Source: Mastigias papua (Eukaryota > Cnidaria > Scyphozoa > Rhizostomeae > Mastigiidae). From it: a DNA stretch of 64,000 bases. This document shows positions 37,682-48,475 of this stretch, one piece after another; positions within the stretch are counted from its first letter, which is position 1; each line of letters begins with the position of its first letter. The stretch lies in NCBI GenBank assembly GCA_964019165.1, contig OZ025283.1:1867501-1931500 (forward strand). The letters are read 5' to 3'. The notes under the pieces are model-generated. The model did not search any database. It had not been told where the DNA came from and was given only the letters and a program-made list of their open reading frames with translations. Both the position numbers and the translations under genes were made by a program.

Positions 37682-37958
37682 TGTAGCTCTTGGTTATACA
37701 TGGACCAAGGCTGTCCCATGTATCGCAGGTTCGACGAATGAAAATTAGGTTCTGCTACGTAACATCTATCTTCAACAAAACTCAAGAGCTAACTAACTAA
37801 AACTAATCAATACTAGGATACATAAGCAGCTTATTAAATTAAAAGATCAATTAACAAAATAGTTCAATTGTCAGTTTGGCATATCAAAAATTAGGTACGG
37901 TGCCACAGTAATCTGTTCGTCTCTCTCAACCAATGGGGGTCGTTTCCTGCACCCTACA
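37682..37958 (-). repeat. 3' LTR of the minus-strand gypsy
   Basis: Plus strand TGTAGCTCTTGG...CACCCTACA, matching 44726-45002 base for base on inspection. Confidence 0.96.
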
Positions 37959-37959
37959 T

Positions 37960-37972
37960 ACTCCCCCTCTAA
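37960..37972 (-). promoter_or_regulatory. Polypurine tract
   Basis: On the minus strand TTTAGAGGGGGAG lies just before the 3' LTR, the expected plus-strand primer. Confidence 0.8.
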
Positions 37973-38156
37973 AGAAAATGTCGTCCCTGACATCCTTGAG
38001 GATCAATGGAAGCGGTGAGAAAACGTTCTTCAATCTTCATTGACTTCCAACAAGTGTAAATACCAATAGCGAAAGAGAATAACAAAATAAGAGTTATTAT
38101 CTGTGTTCAATGACTTTCCAGTTGGTATAAATTGTTTCAATTCCATAGTGATTCCT

Positions 38157-38519
38157 TCAGTAGTAATAACATTGTCTTTTTTCTGAAGAATCGTAACGAC
38201 GTGACTTGCGAATATCGATTGTAAAAATCGATCGGGAAATAGGCGAGGCTATTTCGGTACGTACGAATGTACGAAAGCTGTTCATGTAAAAGAATACTGA
38301 GAATATAGTAAATGTAAAACTGAATATATATAAATGGAATTGAAAAATCAGGAACGATAACAATGTACTTCTGATAATCAAGCGAACTATTCGGTTCTTA
38401 TACCGTGTGAACAACAACTGGATACGACTGCGAACGACTGGATGGTATAAAGCGACGTATCGACGAAAAGATAGTTGAAAGAACTGGAAGACGCGGAACA
38501 CTATTAATATTATGGACAT
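38157..38519 (-). CDS. Possible third ORF with membrane segments, overlapping pol end
   Basis: An ATG at 38519 opens a 120-residue frame overlapping the last 120 bp of pol in a different phase. It is Phe/Ile/Leu-rich with one or two long hydrophobic stretches (LLSFLIFQFHLYIFSFTFTI). The place is where env-like genes sit, but the sequence resembles no envelope family and may be an AT-rich accident. Confidence 0.3.
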   Translation of the reverse strand: MSIILIVFRVFQFFQLSFRRYVALYHPVVRSRIQLLFTRYKNRIVRLIIRSTLLSFLIFQFHLYIFSFTFTIFSVFFYMNSFRTFVRTEIASPISRSIFTIDIRKSRRYDSSEKRQCYYY

Positions 38520-41500
38520 TCGAAGTCAATAACGATTGACCTGGTGCATAATAAGCTAATCGATTTGGTGGCTGTCGACTACGGACTGGACGATTAGTTT
38601 CTTGTATCTCGGACGACGTTTGTTCGATTAAACGTTCGTGTGCGACACTATCAGGCATTTCGCATTGTTTCGTCGGCTCATGGTCTCTATCATTTGCACA
38701 GTTCACGGCTTCTCCACTATCAGATACGTCTGGTATATCAATCGTTGGTACCGGCTCATTTCTTAATGAGTCCGTCGGTCTTTCCAATATTCGATTATTA
38801 TTCGCGGGAATAAAAATGTCATCTTCTGATTCACTGTCAGACATCGAACTATCTGTCGCACGAGAAGTAGAAAGTCGTGTTGCAGATCGTGTATGGTACG
38901 TATTGCGCCTTCGACATTTCGAAATGGGTTGTTGCGGAGCAGCATCCGTATCCATTGGCAATTCGTTGCATGGCAACAATAGATTCCTATGCAATACTCT
39001 AATAGGACCTGATCCGTTTTCTCGTTGTATTTCGTATACGGGCGAAAAATTATCTTTACGTCGAATAACGCGGTGAATTTCCTTTTCCCAATACGACCGT
39101 AATTTACCGGGTCCTCCCCTCTCCGACAAATTTCGAACGAGCACCCGATCGTTCGGATGGAGATCAATTGACTTAGCGTGCAAATCATAACGAGCTTTAT
39201 TCTTTTCTCCAGCGGCAATCGATCGACGGTTGGAAATGCTATAGGCTTCTTCCATGGCTCGTTTCCATTGTTGTACATATTCATTATAGCTACGCGCAGA
39301 CGAAGGTTGATCAATGTTAAAAATCATATCGATAGGTAAACGAGGGTGTCATCCAAACAAAAGATAAAATGGCGAAAAACCGGTAGAATCATTCCGCGTG
39401 CAATTATAAGCGTGAGTGACCTTACTGAGATGCTCGTGCCAACGACTTTTATACGATTCTGGTAAAGTACGAAGCATAGATAATAAAGTACGATTAAAAC
39501 GCTCTACTTGTCCGTTACCTTGCGGATGATAAGGTGTCGTGCGCGAATATTTAATGTCACAAAGTTTTTGAAGGTGATCGAAAAGATTGTTCTCAAATTC
39601 TGCCCCTTGATCGTGATGGATCTTAGTAGGAAAGCCAAAACGTAAAATGAAGTCGTTATATAACTTGGAAGCAACAGTTTTAGCAGACTTATTCAGAGTT
39701 GCATACGTCTGAGCGAAACGGGTAAAATGATCGACGATGACTAAAATGTATTCATAACCTCCTTTGCTACGCTCTAAATGCAAAAAGTCGATAGAAATCA
39801 TTTTGAACGGAGACGTAGTAATAATCGGCTGTAACAGAGCTCTCGTATGAAATGTCGGACGTTTCTGTTTTACGCAAGTGCAAACGTGGTGTATAAAATG
39901 TTCAATATCTGCGTGCATACGAGGCCAGAAAAATCTTTGTCTAGCTAGGTCCAAAACGCGTTCGGGTCCAAGATGACCCATGTTTTCATGCAGCTCCTTA
40001 ATGACTAAGCGATGGTATTTCTGAGGTAAAACGATTTGTGAAAGAGTACCGATGTTACGTTTTAAGAGACCATCCTTACGTACACGTTTAGGCCAATCGC
40101 GTAGCAATCGTTTTACAGCAGGAGATTCATGCAAAAGATCTTTAGGTAGAGGCTTTTTACCGTTGTCCATAAAATGAATAACGCGACTTGTAACAGGATC
40201 ACTTAATTGGGCTTGAATTAAATCGTTTACTGTGAATGATAAATCTTTCTGAGAAGTCATATCTTCAATAGCCAAAACATTTGGATCGATCGTGAGTGGC
40301 GTAATCCAATTCGATTTACCAGTAGCGAGCATATTTACAGCGGATGTTACTGCAGTTCTAGTTTTTGGTAACATTTCCTCAGTACACGTGATCATGTACG
40401 ATTCGAAATCGGGAATGCGCGAAAGAGCATCGGCATCGCAATTTACTTTACCTGGTCTATATTTTATGGTAAAATTAAAATCAGCTAACTCATTGACCCA
40501 ACGTAAACCAGTGGCATTTAATTTTGCGGATGAAAGTACGTACGTTAATGGGTTATTGTCGGTATATACAGTGAAAGATGGCGCGTAATATAAATAGTCA
40601 CGAAACTGATCACATATCGCCCATTTCAACGCTAAAAATTCGAGTTTCCCAGAGTGAAGGTAGTAGCTTTTCTCTGCTGGCGATAAAGTACGAGAGCCAT
40701 ATGCAATAACTCTTAATGAACCGTTTTGACGTTGATACAGAACTGCACCTAATCCTACTTCTGATGCATCCGTATGGAGTATAAAAGGATCTGAAAAGTT
40801 AGGATAGGCCATAATCGGAGGAGAAATCAGCTGTTCAAGTAATGTGTCTAAGATACGCTGGTGTTTTTCGTTCCAAATAACTGAACTCTTAGAGTGCAAC
40901 TGATTATTCGATTTCGATGTTTGATTGCACGTTGATTTGTTTTTTTCAGACTTCGATAATAGATCATACAATGGTTTTGCAATCGATAAGAAATTTTTAA
41001 TATACCGTCGATAATACCCAAGGAGGCCAAGTAAACGTCGAACATCACCTACGGTTTGTGGGGTCGATTGTTGCAAATGCAAAAGTGGCTTGATACTCTC
41101 TGGATCTAATTTATATCCTTCGGGAGAGATGATTCTTCCTAGAAAGTTAACTTCTCTCCGAAACATGTTACATTTCCGAGGCTTTAATTTTACTCCATGT
41201 TCTCTTAGGCGTTGTAAAACTTTTCTGAGATTTGCCAAATGTCCATCGAAAGTTTTGCTGAACACGATTACGTCATCCAAATATGGAATACAAATTTCAT
41301 CTCGTAAGTCTCCTAAGCAATTTTCCATAAATCGTTGGAATGCACCCGGCGCATTGCGAAGTCCAAAGGGAATCCTCTTCCATTCATACAATCCCCAGGG
41401 GGTAATAAAGGCTGTAAGATGTTGACTCTTTTCACTAACGAAACCTTGATGGTATGCCTTACCCTGGTCTAAAACCGAGAACCACGCGTTTCCCCCCAAA

Positions 41501-42980
41501 TTATCTAGCATTTCTTGAATCCGCGGAATCGGATGACGATCCGGAATAGTCTTTTGATTCAAAGCACGAAAATCTACACAAAGTCTCAACGATTGGTCTT
41601 TCTTTCTTACACAGACTACTGGAGAGCTGTATGGAGAGTCCGATTTACAAATAAAATTTTTATTTAAAAGGTCTTCGATATACGCTTTTACTTCGGGGTA
41701 AAGCGGTCTTGGTACAGCAACGTAATTTTTCTGCACAGGAATGTTATCTGTCAGATTTATATTCAATTTTAGATTTGGGACTGTACCAATATCATCATCA
41801 TCTTTCGAAAATGAATTTTGTTCCTCGCATAACAAGTTCAAAGCAGATTGTTTCTGGGTTTCCGTAAGACCATCTAGATTAATCTGTTTGACATGATTTG
41901 GAATATTTTTATCAAAACCAACCTCACTATGGACATTTGCGTTTATAGTAGGTTCGGGACTGGCAACTTTCTCTTTCAACTTCACATCTACTGGGGTTAC
42001 GGATTGTACTAGCTGAATCCGACCAAGAACCGTGCGTTTTGGCAAAACGATATCATGTTTTGTAGTGTTTTCGACTAAGAATTTGATAACGCTTGTTTTT
42101 CCGGGTTTTAATGAAAATAATGATTCTGAAACAACAAGACCATGTGGTAACTCTTGAGTTTCTTCAGGCTCAAAAATAACAGGAATTGCGGAAGCGATAG
42201 GTCCATGATTAATCCTACACGAAATCTCAGAGCATTGTCCACGTTTAATCAAAGCGTTTTTCTTGTTTGTTCGAACAGTACACAAATCAGCATCATTGTT
42301 AGCTTCAATAATATCATACAAAGTATTTACATTGTTACGACTCAAAGATGAGAAGACACACGCTAACTCAGGGCTAGTTAGTCCGGACTTTATACATAGC
42401 TCGATTACGTTATACCCGACAAGCGGCATTGAAATGTCGTTGGTCGTTACTAGGAACGGAACAAGAATCGGGTCCTGTCTGTTTTTCAATGTAAAAGTAA
42501 ACTCTACAAATCCTGTGTACGGTATTGACGTACCATTAGCTGCAGTCAAATCTAATTCGCAATCGATAAGTTCTGAGATGTTTCTCAACTTCATACCGGG
42601 GAAACGATTACGAAGAAATTGTTCCGAAATAATAGAAACCTGGGCACCCGTGTCCCATAAAGCTTCGACAAACAGTCCATTTAGTTTACAATTAATTGTA
42701 CATCGGTTCCCAACAATTTTTGCGATTTGAGACGATTGTTTTGGAGTTAAGTGCGTTACGAAATTCGGTGGTACCGCATTTTTATGCGACTCGTTATTTA
42801 AAGTTTGAACTGCCGTGCAAATAGCTTTATGCTGTAACCAATGTTTCCGCTGGCATACTTTACCGCAATACTTAACAAGGCAACAACCGCTACATGTCCA
42901 AATAGTCAATCCATTTTGTATAGTTCCACAATAATTACAACATTGAGGCTTCGCATCGTTATCGGTTACTCCACGCCCCC
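38398..42980 (-). pseudogene. pol: MYND finger, protease, RT, RNase H, integrase (one stop)
   Basis: Read in the -1 frame from the slip site at 42981, pol begins with a complete MYND-type finger (CNYCG...CSGC...YCGKVC...H...H..C), then retropepsin [17 protein letters not shown] with [27 protein letters not shown] and YLDDVIVF, RNase H ([16 protein letters not shown]), the integrase zinc domain and core ([27 protein letters not shown]) and a GPY/F-like tail (GGPGKLRSYWEKE). The only break is a TGA at 39349-39351 in the integrase C-terminal part; the same frame resumes to 38398. The longest ATG-less frame begins with TTG at 42909, inside the MYND finger, so translation by frameshift from gag is more plausible than a separate start. 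Total about 1,520 codons. Confidence 0.93.
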
Positions 42981-44447
42981 CTGGAATAACCGTGGCAGGT
43001 TTCCCTGATTCCTAAAGTGAGGACACTGCGAACGAAAATGTCCATGCTCCCCGCATTGAAAGCAATGGTCACACTGTTCCGTCGTGCCATTTGAATGACA
43101 AGTACGGCAACATGCGAGACGACTATAACGAGGCGGTCCGCTGTATCTGTTCTGCCACCGACCGCGCGCTCTATTAGAAAACCTAGGTGCCAAGTTGCCT
43201 CGAGCAGAATTGTTAGCTTGTTGCTTACTTTCGGCTAATTGACTTTTCAAGTATTGAATTTCTGCTGAGAGTTTACTTGTTTCAGACTCGACTACCTTAC
43301 TGTTTTCCCGAGGAATGTTAGGGCTCTGTTTATTCTGTTTTTCATTTTCGACAGTAATAGCTTGCGCCTTCGCTGCTTTGGTACGCTCAGATGCAGCGCC
43401 AATCTTCGCTTTTCGCTCGGATTGTTTCGTTGCTAAGTCATTTACGCTTCTCATTAACTCATCGTCAGTAATATCGCTTTTCCTAAGGAATGGCCGGAGA
43501 TTAGTAACTAAGTTCTCATCGCGCTGTCCAGATTCGAAGGCTTTCAAAAATGACTTTTCGACTAATTGAGAGCTATATTCTGATTCAGCATTTTCTTCCT
43601 TAGAGGCGAAAGACACTCTATTTCTTGAATCTAAAAGTCGGAGTAGAAACTGTTGCGCGGTTTCCTTAGGCTCTTGAACAGTCGTAACCATGGCCTGAAA
43701 AAGATCAGCAGCTGTCTTTTCTTGGAAAAATACACGCAAAATTGATCGTAATTTCCCGAGCGAGCGTTGTGGCAACGTTAAGATGTAATTTCGCAAACTA
43801 CTGTGAGGGGATATTGATTTAATAATGGCATCACAAACTTCTTTTTCGGAATAGCCCCTGTCTAAACCAGTATCTATTTGATGGATTAACGATACATACG
43901 TTAGTTTATCATGTTGTCCAGGCTCACCAATTTGACCAGAAATTTTGAAGTCTCTAAGTAGGACAGAAGATCCTGGCTTAACAGTTTCGGATTTCGCTGG
44001 ATTAGTTAGATTAGCGCTAGCAGAATCGATACTATCAGAAATGCTTGTCTCCGTTACTTTTTGCTTTGCAGCCCGCAACTGTTCGGAAAGGGTTTTTCTT
44101 GTTTTATCAGATTCTAGTTGCAGTAGTCGCAAATCGTCTAGTTGCTTTTCAAGATAACTAATTTCTTGTTGAACTCTGGTCTGTTCCTCAGATTTAAGTA
44201 AGGAGGAAGGCGATCCTTTGACATTCAAAATTGTATCACGTAAGAAGGTGTCCACATTAAAATCTTCTGTTGGATTAGATATAGCTTCCTCAATAGCATT
44301 TCTAATTATTTTAACCAGTTGAGATCTACTTTTATCTTCTATACTTTCTTTAACCTTGAGCAAAATGGAAAGTTCTAGTAACTTTTCAATACTTTGGTGG
44401 CAAAGAAGTGCATCGAGTTCTAATTGCAAATCTTCGATTTCAGACAT
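42966..44447 (-). CDS. gag polyprotein with CCHC zinc knuckle
   Basis: The ATG at 44447 ([15 protein letters not shown]) starts a 493-residue protein; the open frame extends upstream to 44564 but only with a GTG. It has an N-terminal helical part, a coiled coil ([20 protein letters not shown]), a capsid-like region (about residues 180-350), a basic, Arg/Gly-rich segment and a zinc knuckle [15 protein letters not shown] near the end. An extra Cys pair ([14 protein letters not shown]) precedes it. It ends TAA at 42966 just after the slip heptamer. It would form the particle that packages element RNA. Confidence 0.93.
   Translation of the reverse strand: MSEIEDLQLELDALLCHQSIEKLLELSILLKVKESIEDKSRSQLVKIIRNAIEEAISNPTEDFNVDTFLRDTILNVKGSPSSLLKSEEQTRVQQEISYLEKQLDDLRLLQLESDKTRKTLSEQLRAAKQKVTETSISDSIDSASANLTNPAKSETVKPGSSVLLRDFKISGQIGEPGQHDKLTYVSLIHQIDTGLDRGYSEKEVCDAIIKSISPHSSLRNYILTLPQRSLGKLRSILRVFFQEKTAADLFQAMVTTVQEPKETAQQFLLRLLDSRNRVSFASKEENAESEYSSQLVEKSFLKAFESGQRDENLVTNLRPFLRKSDITDDELMRSVNDLATKQSERKAKIGAASERTKAAKAQAITVENEKQNKQSPNIPRENSKVVESETSKLSAEIQYLKSQLAESKQQANNSARGNLAPRFSNRARGRWQNRYSGPPRYSRLACCRTCHSNGTTEQCDHCFQCGEHGHFRSQCPHFRNQGNLPRLFQGGVE
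42975..42981 (-). promoter_or_regulatory. Programmed -1 frameshift heptamer GGGGGGC
   Basis: In the gag frame the minus strand reads CAG GGG GGC GTG GAG TAA. G GGG GGC fits the X XXY YYZ slippery pattern, and a -1 slip there enters exactly the pol frame upstream of the MYND finger. The gag stop follows two codons later. Confidence 0.7.
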
Positions 44448-44725
44448 ATCCAGTAATATTGACACGTAACCAGCAAGATAATCTAACAATATGTAAAACC
44501 AAATACACACCCCACCCCGCAAAACAAAAAGCGGAGCGCCGAAAGTCAAACAGAAGAAAAACACTTAGCTGAGAAGGGTACGGTCGGTACGCCCTCGGGC
44601 TTGAAACGGCGAGCAAACCACGGAACAGCGAACAGGCAATGCAGCATCGAGGAAAAGCGGCAGCAAACCAGGATACCAGCGTAACAGCTGCGTAGCATCA
44701 GATAGAAAACTCACTGGGCGCCAAA
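44448..44725 (-). other. Gypsy 5' leader with primer binding site
   Basis: Minus-strand TTGGCGCCCAGTGAG directly follows the 5' LTR (plus positions about 44709-44724) and would be the tRNA primer site. The rest is leader up to the gag ATG. Confidence 0.75.
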
Positions 44726-45002
44726 TGTAGCTCTTGGTTATACATGGACCAAGGCTGTCCCATGTATCGCAGGTTCGACGAATGAAAATTAGGTTCTGCT
44801 ACGTAACATCTATCTTCAACAAAACTCAAGAGCTAACTAACTAAAACTAATCAATACTAGGATACATAAGCAGCTTATTAAATTAAAAGATCAATTAACA
44901 AAATAGTTCAATTGTCAGTTTGGCATATCAAAAATTAGGTACGGTGCCACAGTAATCTGTTCGTCTCTCTCAACCAATGGGGGTCGTTTCCTGCACCCTA
45001 CA
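44726..45002 (-). repeat. 5' LTR of the minus-strand gypsy
   Basis: A 277 bp repeat equal to 37682-37958, with TG...CA ends and AAAG immediately outside. Confidence 0.96.
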
Positions 45003-45006
45003 AAAG

Positions 45007-45454
45007 CTCGCGTGACATTTAACATTGAATTGAACTGTTTTGTGCAAGATTGAAATATGGCATTATGGATGGAAAGTAGATTTTTGGGTTTTTTTATTGT
45101 TAAAGTTCAACTTCAATACTGACGATAAAGCAAGAGAATTCTGTTGGGTTCCTATATGAATTTTACAGCGACTCTATTGTTACTTTATATAATGTTTTAT
45201 CTATAAAAGTCATAGAGTTTGCTGGGGGGTGAATACCCCTGAGAGAGTATGACACTGAGAGATAGTCAATAATAACAGTATGAATGAACGAAAATATAGT
45301 AAATTAAGAATCTTATGTAACAATTAAACTATTAAACTGTATCCAACTAAACTAAAATGTAACTAAACTATATATATACAACTATATCCAACAAAATAAA
45401 CTATATACAATAAAATAAACTATTTAATATTTAAGTATCTAGAAAGTTAAGTTC
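45007..45454. other. AT-rich, no gene; 3' flank of the spliced gene
   Basis: TAACTAAACTATATATATAC and AATAAACTATATACAATAAA lie shortly downstream of the spliced gene's stop (minus strand). A minus-strand poly(A) signal is possible but I cannot fix one. Confidence 0.4.
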
Positions 45455-46890
45455 TCATAGTTGCAGGGGAGGGTTGGGAAGATAACAGTTAAAATCAGCA
45501 AAAGAGAGATTAGAACTAAGGGGAGGGTCACAAGTTACACATTGCAAAAAGCTAGAAGTGTCCATATCTAGATAGTTTTCATTCCCGTGTTCCAATCTAA
45601 AATAGAATAGTAAGGAATAATAAATGTGAGGAGAGAGAGTATATACAAGAAGAAAAATGAACAACAAGAACAATGAGCTAAGAAAGTACATACGTTGGTA
45701 CTGTATTAGTAGGGTAATCCTCAATGTTTGTAGTTCCTGTGATTATTCTGAAAGAAAAAAGGTAACTTAGTTGGAAAGAAGAAACACAAAGGAAGGAAAC
45801 AATTGAGAAAAAATACTAGGAAGATGAAGAGAAAGAGCAAGCAATGTACGAACGTACCTCTGGTTATATTGTAACAAATCGAGAGTGTCCCTCGGGTCGT
45901 TGTTGTCATGTTCCAATCTAAAATATGTTCCAAGAGGGACAGAGATTCAGTGCCATTGATTATTCTCTTTACTGCCGCTACGCCTTTCAATCTTTGGGTA
46001 GTTCCATAGAGAATAAATCCTATTTTATCTTTTCTTAGATTTAGTACCAACAAATTTTCTTGAAACCAGCCAACAATTTGGCTTATCTCTTTATTTATGA
46101 TGTTTTCTATAATCCTGCTGTCGCAGCTTGCATAAATAATGACGGTTTCCTGAAAGAGAAAAGGTAACTTAGTTGGACAGAAGAAACATAAGGGAAGGAA
46201 ACACTTGAGAAAAAATAGTATGGAGTGGAAGAAAAAGAGCAAGCAATGTAAGTACCTCTTGTTATTTGACTATTCATGCAAATGAACACTGCCATTGTCA
46301 CCACCAGTGCCAGCACAGTCTTGCAGCACAACGACAGGTTGCAAGCTAAAAAGAAACATGGAATAAGACAATGTCTTATACAGTTTGAGAAAAGTGTATA
46401 AGGAAAAAATGGAAGATATATGTTAACAAAGACTGCCTACCTGGCATCTGGTAGGTTTTCTGGTGAAGAAGGTGCTGGCGATGGTGATGTTGTTTTTGGC
46501 GATACACGCAGTACTGGGCGGGTGCCGGGCACAGAGCAAGGAATTCCTTGCTTGTACCCGGCACACTCCTTTTGTCTCATCGGTATTGGGATTCTTGTTA
46601 TCTTGCCTCGAACCCCAATACTACTTAGCTTTTCCTGTGAAGATATGTAAAGAGTGTAATGGGTCATTTTAAAAATATAAAGGAAAAATATCTACACAGG
46701 CAAAAAGGCGTAAAGGAAACACACACAGAATGATACTTACATTTGTCTCCTTCACCCTTTCTCGCAACTCTTGACGCAGATGGTTTGCAAAGCTGTTTAT
46801 AGCTTGTAGTATATGTTCCGTCTGGTACTGCCTGATTAATAAACCATTGGCAGTGTTCATTTGGCTACACTCTTCCATCTGTCTTGGCAT
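45455..46890 (-). CDS. Spliced gene of unknown function, five to six short exons
   Basis: Minus-strand exons: 46890-46741 (ATG start, MPRQMEECSQMN), 46634-46441, optional 46345-46256, 45917-45858, 45747-45694, and 45596-45455 (TGA). Each junction has GT at the donor and AG at the acceptor with a pyrimidine tract (for example AAT|GTAAGT and TTCTTTCAG|AAT). Skipping the optional exon gives 600 bp, 199 residues plus stop, with all later junctions in the same phase. The protein has a helical N-terminus (LRQELRERVKETN), a Pro/Ser-rich middle (TTSPSPAPSSPENLPD), two LEH-beginning acidic segments (LEHDNNDPRDT; LEHGNENYLDMD) and a Cys/Pro-rich C-terminus. I recognise no domain. Introns are 95-220 bp, except where a LINE piece lengthens one. 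Confidence 0.65.
45748..46255 (-). repeat. Duplicated intron segments
   Basis: The introns at 45748-45857 and about 46148-46255 are similar along their length (both contain TTTTCTTTCAG-like ends and CCAACTAAGTTACC), as are the exon ends before them. A segmental duplication made the second exon-intron unit. Confidence 0.75.
45950..46147 (-). pseudogene. LINE RT fragment inside the intron
   Basis: The minus strand reads VIIYASCDSRIIENI, VGWFQENLLVLNLRKDK and FILYGTTQRLKG, the region after the RT YADD box in jockey/CR1-like LINEs. It lies between the cassette exon and the next exon. Confidence 0.75.
46256..46345 (-). other. Cassette exon carrying an in-frame stop
   Basis: A 90 bp segment with AG before and GT after. 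In the phase set by the preceding exon it reads to a TAG near its end, giving a shorter protein. In another phase it encodes a hydrophobic stretch (TVLALVVTMAVFICM) that could be a membrane helix. Its 3' end and following intron resemble those of the exon at 45858-45917. Confidence 0.5.
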
Positions 46891-47426
46891 TTTGATACCC
46901 TTTTTGTGCCAATCAATCCTGATGCTTCTTTATGTCGTTTACTACGTAGGGTAAACTAAGCATGTAGTTCATTGTTTAAATATAATAGCATGATGCCAAT
47001 ACATTGCAAATTTGAATGTAAACGCGTAATGCATGTTCGACATATACGACCAGTCTTATACAAATGTATAAGAATGCTGTAGAGAGTTATGAAAGCATTT
47101 TGCTACACTATCTGGTATTTCATTCAGTGAATGCACGTTCGACCAGTTTTTCATGTACGACCAGTCTCATACAATTGTATAGGTATATTGTAGAGTAATA
47201 TGTAAGTGAATTGGTTGAATGATCCTGTCTTTCTGGTGTTCGATAGGTACAACCAGTCTTTTTATATCATCTAGTTCAAGCATTTGCTAATGTTTGTGCT
47301 AATACCCAATATGAAAAGTATTAAAAAATATAAACTAGAAACGGGAAAGCCCATTACAAGCTAGTTTACGAGTATAATTAGCAGAGGGAAGTGGTAGAAA
47401 ACTATTGCGGACAATAGGAAAACATC
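46891..47426. other. Non-coding with a threefold ~105 bp degenerate repeat
   Basis: ACGACCAGTCTTATACAA (47048), ACGACCAGTCTCATACAA (47157) and ACAACCAGTCTTTTT (about 47250), each preceded by a GTTCGA motif, mark three decaying units. This upstream region could hold promoters for both diverging genes (minus from 46890, plus from 47427). Confidence 0.55.
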
Positions 47427-47738
47427 ATGACTGGAATGGCAATATATGTAAAACCTTTAATAGTTGAGAAAGGATATGTATATAAGTCATGTCCACTTTG
47501 TTATAATGATGATGATGATGAGGAGAATCACAATGCCTGGCATTATATGCTGAGAAGTCAGACATGCAAACAGCATATACATTTATCATGCAGTTTGAAA
47601 TGGATCATGGTTAATTCAAAACATACACATACACCGAAATGTCCATGCTGTCGTGGTTGCATAACATTTATTTATGTACTAATACAACAAGACGGAGGGG
47701 ACATGGATGTGGAAAATAGAAGAAGTGACAACATGTAA
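47427..47738 (+). CDS. Small RING-like zinc finger protein
   Basis: The ATG at 47427 starts 103 residues. Cys/His spacing is RING-like: CPLC, then an acidic loop, C-KQHIHLSC-LKW, then CPCCRGC. The HIHLSC...W core resembles RING-H2 or PHD-like ubiquitin ligase fingers. It lies beside the Polinton protease on the opposite strand and may be a cargo gene of that element. No homologue is certain. Confidence 0.5.
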   Translation: MTGMAIYVKPLIVEKGYVYKSCPLCYNDDDDEENHNAWHYMLRSQTCKQHIHLSCSLKWIMVNSKHTHTPKCPCCRGCITFIYVLIQQDGGDMDVENRRSDNM

Positions 47739-48016
47739 ATGTAAGAACTATAGCGACATTTATATCCCAGCTTTACACTGCTTTTTTATGTCATCATATC
47801 TTCTATGCAAGATTTTACTCAGAGGTTTCTTATTTTTTTCAGTATATTTGAATGAAGAGTCACAGCTAGATGTAGTAGTTTTATGCCTCTGTACAAAATG
47901 CCACCCAATGACAGTATGGATGATTGAGCATCGCATTTTGGAACATTATGATACACTTGCATATGCTAGATACATTATATAAAAGCACTTCGTCTTAAAT
48001 ATAATAACAATATAAT
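47739..48016. other. No clear gene
   Basis: An open frame (47707-47982) overlapping the RING-like gene end is Cys- and Leu-rich but unrecognised. Confidence 0.35.
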
Positions 48017-48475
48017 TCAACAATTGAACTTATTGTGTACATAGTGTAGAACATATGAATCATTATAGTGTTTATCAGTTTTATGAAAGATCTTCAAGAT
48101 ATTTGCTAGGCTATGTCCCTCACATTTATTTGCTATGAGATAAATACATTACTGTCCGCAAACATCAGAATTGAACTGTTGAAGTTGTATGGCGTTTCTA
48201 GCATATCCTCTTCCAGTTGCTTTATCTGGTAGAAATCTATCGATTTCTGGTAATGGAGATTGACCATAAGAATCAAAGTATTCACAATGTCCATTTCTAG
48301 TAAAATATGCCGCAACCCAATGTGTTCCCCGAGTTCCAAAAGTAGATTCATTTATTATAAGAGCATAGGGGTAAATATTCACAGGTTTTAATTCGTTTTT
48401 ACCAAAAACGCCTTTAAATTTCACCCTTGTAGGTCCATATAATCTTAAAAGTCTATTAATTTTAGTGTCATTCAT
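48017..48475 (-). pseudogene. Polinton/Maverick adenain-like cysteine protease, one stop
   Basis: The minus ATG at 48475 starts a frame with GTHWVAAYF (catalytic His), CEYFDSYGQSPLP (Asp) and QQFNSDVCGQ (catalytic Cys). A TAA at 48149-48151 falls just after the catalytic Cys, but the same frame stays open for 43 more codons (CIYLIANKCEG...) to TGA at 48017. So a full-length (about 152 residue) protease is disabled by one stop. In Polintons this protease is thought to mature the capsid. Its ATG overlaps the stop of the capsid-like gene upstream. Confidence 0.85.

Larger units (their letters stand above)
37682..45002 (-). mobile_element. Gypsy-class LTR retrotransposon with MYND finger, near-intact
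   Basis: Two 277 bp LTRs (37682-37958 and 44726-45002), identical as far as I can compare by eye, flank gag and pol on the minus strand. AAAG occurs on both outer sides (37678-37681 and 45003-45006) as the target duplication. Primer site, purine tract, complete gag and an almost open pol are present. This is the youngest element in the window. Confidence 0.97.

Noticed and set aside
37408..37785. Minus-strand 125-residue Ser/Tyr-rich frame
   Set aside because: It runs into the LTR and crosses an insertion boundary, so it cannot be a native gene.
40292..42730. Plus-strand frames over the minus-strand gypsy pol
   Set aside because: Antisense shadows of a clearly coding minus strand.
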